This document shows positions 1 to 5,459 of a stretch of DNA of 12,460 nucleotides, piece after piece. The notes beneath the pieces are model-generated. The model did not search any database, had not been told where the DNA came from, and saw only the letters and a program-made list of their open reading frames with translations. Within the stretch, counting starts at the first letter, position 1; each line of letters starts with the position of its first letter. Both the position numbers and the translations under genes were made by a program. The stretch comes from an uncultured Blautia sp. GTDB taxonomy: Bacteria > Bacillota > Clostridia > Lachnospirales > Lachnospiraceae. The DNA is taken from NCBI GenBank assembly GCA_900556555.1, contig USPF01000057.1, positions 1 to 12,460 on the forward strand. The letters are read 5' to 3'.

Positions 1-17
1 TAAAAATTAGACACACA

Positions 18-323
18 ATGAAAAAGTTATTTGCAATTCTTGCAGTGATGGGAGTTCTCTCATTCGGAATGACTCAGACAGCAATGGCTCAGGACGCAGC
101 AGCTCCTGCGCAGACAGAACAAGTAGCAGCTGACGCAGCAGCTCCTGCTGTAGTTGAAGAAGGCAGCATGCACAAAGAGTTGAAGACTAAATTTATCGAA
201 GGTGATGCAGGCTTCATGTCATTGGTTGCTATCGCATTGGTGTACTTGGTTTTGCTTTCCGTGGAACAGATGCTATGGTTATGCCTGCTTTTGACAAACC
301 ACTGGCAGCTACAGACTGTGTAA
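18..323 (+). pseudogene. exbB: 5' fragment of a Bacteroidota ExbB/MotA/TolQ-family proton channel gene, fused out of frame to hydrogenase sequence
   Basis: Only about the first 74 codons (18 to ~240) are genuine; the remaining codons to the stop at 321-323 are hydrogenase DNA read in the wrong frame. The peptide begins with a signal-like segment (MKKLFAILAVMGVLSFG, then an AMA|QD cleavage-like site), an Ala/Pro/Val-rich linker, and the stretch HKELKTKFIEGDAGFMSLVA, which I recognise from memory as the N-terminal region of Bacteroides/Prevotella ExbB proteins just before the first channel helix. In that family ExbB works with ExbD to energise TonB-dependent outer-membrane transport. The 17 bases before the ATG are A-rich with no Shine-Dalgarno, as is usual in Bacteroidota and unlike every other gene here. 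The family's expected continuation (roughly ALVLGLAF then CIER) is lost at the junction. The family call is quite sure; the gene as written is not functional. Confidence 0.82.
234..259. other. Chimeric junction between Bacteroidota exbB and Lachnospiraceae-type hydrogenase DNA
   Basis: Left of about 240 the exbB frame is meaningful; from about 239 rightward the frame offset by two bases encodes G-V-L-G-F-A-F-R-G-T-D-A-M, a normal internal hydrogenase segment. The hydrogenase frame is closed just upstream by a TGA at 203-205. Removing two bases near 240-243 would let the exbB frame read A-L-V-L-G-F-A-F, very close to the expected ExbB sequence, so the two parents probably share near-identical words here (gtacttggttttgctttc, 242-259, and the preceding ttggt). 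Joining at a short shared word is typical of assembly or amplification chimeras. The exact crossover base cannot be placed without both parent sequences. Confidence 0.82.
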
Positions 324-1444
324 GCTGCGGCCAGTGCCGTGTATATTGTCCGACTGGTGCTATCAGCATCAAAACACACATGGATGAAGTGTGGGATGCC
401 ATTGCAGATCCAGATACCCGGGTTGTTGCTCAGATTGCCCCTGCTGTCCGTGTGGCTGTTGGTGATGCTTTCGGACTTACCAAAGGCAACAGTGTCATGG
501 GAAAAATCGTTGCGGTACTGCACCGTATGGGCTTCGATGAGGTATATGATACTGCTTTCTCCGCAGACCTTACCATCATGGAGGAATCAAAAGAATTCCT
601 GGAACGTGTAGGAACAGGAGAAAATCTCCCATTATTTACTTCTTGTTGTCCTGCATGGGTAAAATTCCTCTGCGACCAATATCCAGAGTACAAAGAGAAC
701 CTTTCTACCTGCCGTTCTCCACAGGGAATGTTCTCAGCAGTTGTGAAAGAATACTACCGCGGCTATGAAAAGAACCAAGGAAAGAAAACTTTTGTGGTTT
801 CTATCATGCCTTGTACTGCTAAGAAGATGGAAATTCTCCGTCCTAACAGCTTTACCAAAGGAGAACAGGATACGGATGTAGTTATCACTACAACAGAATT
901 AATCCGTATGATCAAAAACTCCGGCATCGAATTCCAGACTCTGGTACCGGAAGCATGTGATATGCCGTTTGGTTTCGGTTCCGGTGCAGGTGTCATCTTC
1001 GGTGTTACCGGCGGTGTTACAGAAGCTATGCTCCGCCGTTTCGCTGACAAACACGACAAAGCAACCATGGATACTGTAGCTGAATCCGGTGCAAGAGGAG
1101 AAGACGGTATCAAAGAATTCTCTGTCACCTACAAAGGTATTCCTCTGAATGTCTGTGTTGCCAGCGGACTGGCAAACGCACGTACTGTAATGGAAAACAT
1201 TAAGAGCGGCAAAAAACATTATCACATTGTGGAAATCATGGCATGCCGCAGAGGATGTATCATGGGCGGCGGACAGCCTCCGAGAGCCGGAAACCGTACG
1301 AAGATGGCAAGAAGCGAAGGTCTGTATCAGGCTGATAACATCACAAGCATCCGCAAGGCAGATGAGAATCCATTGATTATGTCTCTGTATGATGGCCTGC
1401 TGAAAGGAAAAGTACATGAACTTCTTCATGTAGATGGATATTAA
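239..1444 (+). CDS. [FeFe]-hydrogenase catalytic subunit, N-terminally truncated at the junction
   Basis: About 400 residues of the catalytic part of a multi-cluster (group A, HydA/HndD-like) [FeFe]-hydrogenase, which interconverts protons and H2 in the cytoplasm, usually coupled to NAD(P)H and/or ferredoxin. Visible in order: one ferredoxin-type motif CVSCGQCRVYCP (from 317) for a [4Fe-4S] cluster; H-cluster motif L1, TSCCPAW (638-658); L2, MPCTAKKME (806-832); and L3, EIMACRRGCIMGGGQP (1232-1279), which supplies the cysteines that bridge the [4Fe-4S] cluster and diiron site. The C-terminus ends normally (HELLHVDGY). Such subunits are usually near 580 residues, so about 180 are missing, including the [2Fe-2S] domain, the His-ligated cluster and the first ferredoxin motif. 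The ATG at 275 is internal with no ribosome-binding site; the truncation comes from the junction. The partner NADH-binding subunits are not in the window. Confidence 0.93.
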   Translation, partial: GVLGFAFRGTDAMVMPAFDKPLAATDCVSCGQCRVYCPTGAISIKTHMDEVWDAIADPDTRVVAQIAPAVRVAVGDAFGLTKGNSVMGKIVAVLHRMGFDEVYDTAFSADLTIMEESKEFLERVGTGENLPLFTSCCPAWVKFLCDQYPEYKENLSTCRSPQGMFSAVVKEYYRGYEKNQGKKTFVVSIMPCTAKKMEILRPNSFTKGEQDTDVVITTTELIRMIKNSGIEFQTLVPEACDMPFGFGSGAGVIFGVTGGVTEAMLRRFADKHDKATMDTVAESGARGEDGIKEFSVTYKGIPLNVCVASGLANARTVMENIKSGKKHYHIVEIMACRRGCIMGGGQPPRAGNRTKMARSEGLYQADNITSIRKADENPLIMSLYDGLLKGKVHELLHVDGY

Positions 1445-1452
1445 AAAATTAA

Positions 1453-1506
1453 AATTGCCCTGTGAAAAGTACCCAGAACATTCTGACATGCCTTTCACGG
1501 GGCAAT
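1453..1506. terminator. Shared terminator between convergent hydrogenase and DUF1015 genes
   Basis: Fifteen-base-pair stem: aattgccctgtgaaa (1453-1467) pairs with tttcacggggcaatt (1492-1506) with one G-T wobble, around a loop of about 24 bases. On the minus strand the stem is followed by a run rich in T (1441-1452), a good intrinsic terminator for the DUF1015 gene whose stop lies at 1509. On the plus strand the tail (attattag) is weaker, but the hairpin begins only 8 bases after the hydrogenase stop and probably serves both. Confidence 0.75.
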
Positions 1507-1508
1507 TA

Positions 1509-2744
1509 TTAGATTCTATGAATAAATAATCCGCTGCGGAGTTTTGGCTCAAACCAGGTAGATTTCGGTGGCATCAGCCTTCCTTCATCTGCTGTTTTCA
1601 TCAATTCCTCCATGCTGGTAGGATAAAGAGAAAACGCCACCTGGCAGTCCTCCTGCACTCTTTTTTCCAGTTCAGAAAGTCCCCGGATTCCTCCGATAAA
1701 ATCAATTCTCGGGTCTGCTCCTGGATTCTGAATCCCAAGCACCGGACTCAGAAGATGATTCTGAAGAATCGAAACATCCAGTCCCTCCACAGCATCCTTT
1801 GAAGTGTACTCTGGCTTAATCTCCAGCCGGTACCAGGTTTCTCCCAAATACATTCCGAACACACCTTTTTTGTCTGGCCTGACCTGCTCGGTACCTTTGT
1901 CTTCTACTGAAAAACACGTATTGATTTTCTGCAAAAATTCTGCTTCTGTATAACCATTTAAGTCCTTAACAACCCTGTCATAATCCAGAATCTTCAATTC
2001 ATCACAGGAGAATAGTGTGCAAAGAAAATAGTTGAATTCTTCTGTTCCCTGATAATCAGGATGTTCCTTACGTTTTTTCAGTCCTGCTTTGATGGCAGAA
2101 GCTGCACGGTGATGCCCGTCTGCAATATAGATACTGTCCATCTTCTGAAATAAAACTGAAATCTTGTCTATGGTAAGGCGATCTTCTATAACCCATACCT
2201 TGTGGGAAATCCCATCGTCAGAGAAAAAACTATAAACAGGATGGTTTCTCTTCTTTATCTCTATCAGCCTGCGAAGCTCCGGCTGGGAACGGTATGCCAA
2301 AAAAATAGGGCCAGTCTGTGCCTGGCATGTCTGGACATGACGGATACGGTCCTCCTCTTTCTCTGGCTTTGTATTTTCATGACGTTTAATCACCTGATTC
2401 AAGTAGTCATCTATGGATGCACACGCTACAATTCCTGTCTGGCTGTGTCCTTCACTTCCAAGCTCATATAAGTAAAAACACTCCTTCTGCTCCTGACAGA
2501 AGATTCCTTCATCCAGCATTCCCCACATGGTTTTTGCTGCCTGTTCATAAACCTCAGGGGCATACATATCTTGATGCTCCGGGAACTGGGTCTCCGGGCG
2601 GTCAATTTTCAAAAAGGACATTGGATGCCGTTCTACTTCTTTTTTTGCTTCTGCCCTGTTATACACATCATAAGGGAGTGCTGCAACATCGGCTGCATAA
2701 GCCGCTTTTGGCCTCACTGCACGAAAGGGTTTGATATTTGCCAT
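1509..2744 (-). CDS. DUF1015 family protein, serine-cluster associated, function unknown
   Basis: A 411-residue cytoplasmic protein with no signal peptide or membrane segment. I recognise the DUF1015 family from KPFRAVRPK (5-13), LPYDVYN (23-29), RHENT (121-125), YIADGHHRAASA (206-217), DFIGG (348-352) and the C-terminal MPPKSTWFEPKLRSGLF (391-407). Length is normal for the family. The start at 2744 is chosen over an upstream in-frame ATG (2834) because it has an ideal AAGGAGG site 8 bases upstream and begins with the family N-terminus. Clostridial DUF1015 genes commonly follow serC-serA, as here; some homologues have been labelled ParB/SpoOJ-related. The I-x-D-G-H-H-R block resembles the nucleotide-binding motif of the ParB/sulfiredoxin fold, a fold that includes free-serine kinases (SerK, SbnI). 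A serine-related role is my inference. The gene is separated from serA by a terminator and has its own possible promoter. Confidence 0.9.
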   Translation of the reverse strand: MANIKPFRAVRPKAAYAADVAALPYDVYNRAEAKKEVERHPMSFLKIDRPETQFPEHQDMYAPEVYEQAAKTMWGMLDEGIFCQEQKECFYLYELGSEGHSQTGIVACASIDDYLNQVIKRHENTKPEKEEDRIRHVQTCQAQTGPIFLAYRSQPELRRLIEIKKRNHPVYSFFSDDGISHKVWVIEDRLTIDKISVLFQKMDSIYIADGHHRAASAIKAGLKKRKEHPDYQGTEEFNYFLCTLFSCDELKILDYDRVVKDLNGYTEAEFLQKINTCFSVEDKGTEQVRPDKKGVFGMYLGETWYRLEIKPEYTSKDAVEGLDVSILQNHLLSPVLGIQNPGADPRIDFIGGIRGLSELEKRVQEDCQVAFSLYPTSMEELMKTADEGRLMPPKSTWFEPKLRSGLFIHRI

Positions 2745-2875
2745 ATCTATAACCTCCTTTTGCTTCATTTTATTCTTTTGCGGATGCTCTCCGCTGTTTT
2801 CTGGATTTTCCTGTAGTTTCGCTTTACAGAACACAGGATTTTCATGAGTTTTAAGCTCTTTTGATATCTTTTGTA

Positions 2876-2933
2876 AAAAGCACTTTTCTTTTTTTTCATA
2901 ATTCTGCTCCGGTCTTTTTCATAAAACACTTTT
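2876..2933. repeat. Two near-palindromic AAAA(G)CACTTTT copies in the DUF1015 leader
   Basis: aaaagcactttt (2876-2887) is a perfect AAAAG/CTTTT inverted repeat, and aaaacactttt (2923-2933) is a near copy 47 bases away, adjacent to the putative -10 at 2936-2941. Such paired sites could be an operator, but A/T runs make chance likely in this AT-rich leader. Confidence 0.25.
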
Positions 2934-2935
2934 GT

Positions 2936-2941
2936 ATTATA
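2936..2941 (-). promoter_or_regulatory. Putative -10 element for the DUF1015 gene
   Basis: Minus-strand TATAAT, a perfect -10 hexamer, lies just downstream of the serA terminator and about 190 bases upstream of the DUF1015 start. I see no convincing -35 at 17 bases, so this is weak. The resulting leader would hold two small hairpins: tcctgt/acagga (2809-2814 with 2833-2838) and gcgga/tccgc (2780-2784 with 2790-2794). Otherwise the 267-base gap between serA and this gene shows nothing I recognise. Confidence 0.4.
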
Positions 2942-2951
2942 TCATACCTTT

Positions 2952-2998
2952 CAAAAAAACTACAGCCCTGCCGCAGGAAACCTCTGCAGCAAGGCTGT
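2952..2998 (-). terminator. Intrinsic terminator of the serC-serA operon
   Basis: Minus-strand GC-rich hairpin, outer arms ACAGCC/GGCTGT (2993-2998 with 2962-2967), continuing through TGC/GCA and CTGCA-like pairs with two mismatches, and followed by seven T (the A run at 2953-2959). It starts 14 bases after the serA stop. Confidence 0.88.
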
Positions 2999-3011
2999 CT
3001 CTTTTTGCCTG

Positions 3012-4175
3012 TTATTTTACGATACGGACTTTATATACACCACTGATTTCTTTAAGACTTTTTGCAACTTCCTTTGAAATCGGGGTAGATACATCTATAA
3101 TGGTATAAGCCAGATCACCTTTACTCTTATTGGTCATGTTGGAAATATTCACACCTGCATCACCTAACACCTTTGTAAACTGGCTGATCATATTTGGAAT
3201 ATTCTTATGGTTAATGGTCAGACGGCCTTCATCCACACAAGTTCCTGCATCACAATTTGGGTAGTTCACAGAATTTTTAATATTTCCGTTTTCCAAATAA
3301 TCCATCACCTGTTTTACTGCCATCACTGCACAGTTATCCTCAGATTCTTCTGTGGATGCTCCAAGATGCGGAGTAACCAGGGTATTTGGAGCTTTTGCAA
3401 CAATAGGATTTGCAAAGTCCGTCACATATTTTTTGACTTTTCCATCCTCCAGGGCAACTGCCAGAGCTTCTTCATCCACCAGAAGATCCCTTGCAAAATT
3501 CAGAAGCACGACACCGTCTTTCATCTGTGCAATCTCGTCAGAACTAATCATCTTTTTCGTACTGTCCATAAGCGGTACGTGAATGGTAATATAGTCGCAG
3601 TCTCTGTAAATCTGGCTGATATCATTAATGTGGTGAATGCTTCTGGAAAGACTCCAGGCTGCATCTACCGAAATATAAGGATCGTATCCGTAAACTTCCA
3701 TGCCAAGATGCACGGCTGCATTTGCCACCCTTACTCCGATAGCTCCCAATCCGATGATTCCCAGCTTCTTTCCGCTGATTTCACAGCCTGCAAACTGTTT
3801 TTTCTTCTTTTCTGCTTTCTTTGCAATATCTTCTGTAGCTTCCTGCTGCTCCAGCCACTCGATACCGCCTACAATATCTCTGGAAGCCAGAAGCATACCA
3901 GCAATGACCATTTCTTTTACACCATTGGCATTGGCACCTGGTGTATTAAATACTACTACACCTTTCTTTCCAAGTGCCTCAATTGGAATATTATTGACCC
4001 CTGCACCGGCTCTTGCCACGGCTGCTGTTTTCTCTGGTATTTCCGTTTCATGCATATCTGCACTTCTCACCAGGACAGCATCCGCCTCTTCTAATTTCTC
4101 TGTATTTTCATATTTTCCCGGAAATCTATCTAAGCCAACTTCAGAAATTGGATTTAAGCAATGATAACGATACAT
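3012..4175 (-). CDS. serA: D-3-phosphoglycerate dehydrogenase with C-terminal ACT domain
   Basis: Oxidises 3-phosphoglycerate to 3-phosphohydroxypyruvate with NAD, the entry step of serine synthesis. The 387 residues show the substrate-domain block RAGAGVNNIP (55-64), the nucleotide-binding fingerprint GLGAIG (142-147), the active-site Arg in NFAR (R229), and the catalytic His in TPHLGAST (H270). A single ACT domain fills the C-terminus (about 319-387, from LTINHKNIPNM), suggesting feedback by serine or another ligand. Where long SerA enzymes have a DVFExEP-like segment carrying the catalytic Glu, this protein reads TDFANP (252-257), so the usual acid is not obvious. Start at 4175: the serC stop codon ends one base earlier and GGAG lies within the last serC codons, indicating translational coupling. 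Upstream in-frame ATGs at 4184 and 4196 lack suitably spaced sites. Confidence 0.95.
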   Translation of the reverse strand: MYRYHCLNPISEVGLDRFPGKYENTEKLEEADAVLVRSADMHETEIPEKTAAVARAGAGVNNIPIEALGKKGVVVFNTPGANANGVKEMVIAGMLLASRDIVGGIEWLEQQEATEDIAKKAEKKKKQFAGCEISGKKLGIIGLGAIGVRVANAAVHLGMEVYGYDPYISVDAAWSLSRSIHHINDISQIYRDCDYITIHVPLMDSTKKMISSDEIAQMKDGVVLLNFARDLLVDEEALAVALEDGKVKKYVTDFANPIVAKAPNTLVTPHLGASTEESEDNCAVMAVKQVMDYLENGNIKNSVNYPNCDAGTCVDEGRLTINHKNIPNMISQFTKVLGDAGVNISNMTNKSKGDLAYTIIDVSTPISKEVAKSLKEISGVYKVRIVK

Positions 4176-4176
4176 A

Positions 4177-5259
4177 TTACGCATTCTCCTTTTCAAATTT
4201 CTTCATAAAAGCAACCAGTGTTTCCACACCTTCTACTGGCATGGCATTATAGATGCTGGCTCTCATACCGCCTACACTGCGGTGTCCTTTCAGGTTCTCC
4301 AAGCCTGCCTCTTTTGCTTCTTTTACAAATTTCGCATCCAGTTCTGCATTTCCTGTCACAAAAGGAACATTCATAAGAGAACGGTCTTTTGAAACAACTG
4401 TTCCTTTAAATAGCTGGCTTTCATCCAGAAAATCATATAATATTTTTGCTTTTTTCTCATTCCGTTCCTTCATTGCACTCAATCCGCCCATGCTCTTGAT
4501 CCATTTAAAAACCTTACCGCACATATAAATGCAGTAGCAGTTTGGCGTATTATAAAGAGATTTTGCGTCTGCATGTGTTTTATAGGTCAGCATGGTTGGT
4601 GTGCCCGGCAAAACGTCTTCTGTAATCAAATCCTCCCTTATAATGGAAATCACCATGCCTGCAGGACCGATGTTTTTCTGAACACCACCGTACACAATAC
4701 CATATTTGCTGATATCCATAGGTTCTGATAAGAAACAGGAAGATACATCTGACACTAAAAGTTTTCCTTTTGTATTTGGCAAGGTCTTAAATTTCGTTCC
4801 ATAAATGGTATTGTTTTCACAAATATACACATAATCAGCATCCGGGCTAATATCCAGATCAGAACAATCTGGTATGTAAGAAAACGTTTTGTCTTCCGAA
4901 GAAGCAATTTTATTGGCTTTTCCGTATTTCTGTGCTTCCTGCCATGCTTTTTTTGCCCACTGTCCGGTGACAATATAATCTGCCACCCTATTTTTCATCA
5001 GATTCATTGGAATCATAGCAAACTGCTGGCTTGCTCCGCCCTGTAAGAAAAGTACTTTATAATCATCAGGAATCTGGAGCAGGTCTCGAAGGTCTGACTC
5101 AGCTTCATTGATAATAGATTCAAACATTTTAGACCGGTGGCTCATCTCCATCACGGACATCCCACATCCTCTGTAATCCATCATTTCTTCTGCTGCTTCT
5201 TTTAATACTGCTTCCGGCAGAACTGCCGGGCCTGCTGAAAAGTTGTAAACTCTGCTCAC
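4177..5259 (-). CDS. serC: Phosphoserine aminotransferase
   Basis: PLP enzyme that transfers the amino group of glutamate to 3-phosphohydroxypyruvate, giving O-phosphoserine; it can also act in pyridoxal phosphate synthesis in some bacteria. At 360 residues it is full length. Seen: the family N-terminus YNFSAGPAVLPE (5-16), the phosphate-binding GGASQQF (74-80), VSDVSS with the cofactor Asp (D171), and GGVQKNIGPAG with the PLP lysine (K195). The start codon is GTG at 5257-5259; it is chosen because AGGAGGA sits 8 bases upstream and the family N-terminus begins right there. First gene of a two-gene operon with serA, driven by the promoter at 5401-5429. The third enzyme, phosphoserine phosphatase (serB), is not in this window. 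Confidence 0.97.
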   Translation of the reverse strand: MSRVYNFSAGPAVLPEAVLKEAAEEMMDYRGCGMSVMEMSHRSKMFESIINEAESDLRDLLQIPDDYKVLFLQGGASQQFAMIPMNLMKNRVADYIVTGQWAKKAWQEAQKYGKANKIASSEDKTFSYIPDCSDLDISPDADYVYICENNTIYGTKFKTLPNTKGKLLVSDVSSCFLSEPMDISKYGIVYGGVQKNIGPAGMVISIIREDLITEDVLPGTPTMLTYKTHADAKSLYNTPNCYCIYMCGKVFKWIKSMGGLSAMKERNEKKAKILYDFLDESQLFKGTVVSKDRSLMNVPFVTGNAELDAKFVKEAKEAGLENLKGHRSVGGMRASIYNAMPVEGVETLVAFMKKFEKENA

Positions 5260-5349
5260 GGCTCTCTCCTCCTGTCATTTTCCGTCCTGCCTTCAACGTC
5301 TTTAGCAAGACAACTTAGTATCACACAAACGTGCCCAATTTATAAAGGT

Positions 5350-5381
5350 GCTGCCGCATCACTGAAAAGGAATACGGCAGC
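5350..5381 (-). promoter_or_regulatory. Leader hairpin between ilvB and serC
   Basis: Minus-strand GCTGCCG (5375-5381) pairs with CGGCAGC (5350-5356) over an 18-base loop; flanking GG and CC extend the stem. It begins about 13 bases downstream of the predicted serC transcription start, and the tail (accTTTATAAATT) is only moderately T-rich. It may terminate readthrough from ilvB, act as an attenuator for serCA, or simply protect the 5' end. A second small hairpin (gtctt/aagac, 5298-5311) follows. I could not match the leader to a known riboswitch or T-box. Confidence 0.55.
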
Positions 5382-5400
5382 CCTAGCTTTATTGTTTCAT

Positions 5401-5429
5401 ATTGTACTCTTTGGTTATATTTTTGTCAA
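5401..5429 (-). promoter_or_regulatory. Sigma-A promoter for serC-serA
   Basis: Minus-strand TTGACA (5424-5429), a perfect -35, is separated by exactly 17 bases from TACAAT (5401-5406). Transcription should start near 5394, giving a leader of about 135 bases. This is the closest match to consensus in the window and shows that serCA need not be transcribed from the ilv operon. Confidence 0.85.
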
Positions 5430-5459
5430 TAAAAACATTTGTCTTTTTCAGGTGGACAT

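Noticed and set aside
18..323. A complete 101-residue secreted protein
   Set aside because: The N-terminal ~74 residues match ExbB, and the rest is hydrogenase DNA in the wrong frame; the stop codon is incidental.
275..1444. A naturally short hydrogenase starting at ATG 275
   Set aside because: Hydrogenase-like sequence continues in frame upstream of the ATG to the junction, there is no ribosome-binding site, and one of the usual paired cluster motifs is cut off.
899..1552. A 217-codon minus-strand reading frame
   Set aside because: It overlaps the hydrogenase active-site motifs on the opposite strand and runs through the shared terminator; it is a shadow frame.
3207..4094. A 295-codon plus-strand reading frame
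   Set aside because: It lies antisense to serA, is rich in Cys/His/Phe from reversed codons, has no ribosome-binding site and no recognisable motif.
4755..4973. Small minus-strand ORF inside serC
   Set aside because: It is an out-of-frame reading of serC without its own ribosome-binding site.
5260..5459. T-box or ZTP-type riboswitch ahead of serC
   Set aside because: None of the conserved words of these classes is visible and the leader is short; a covariance search would be decisive.
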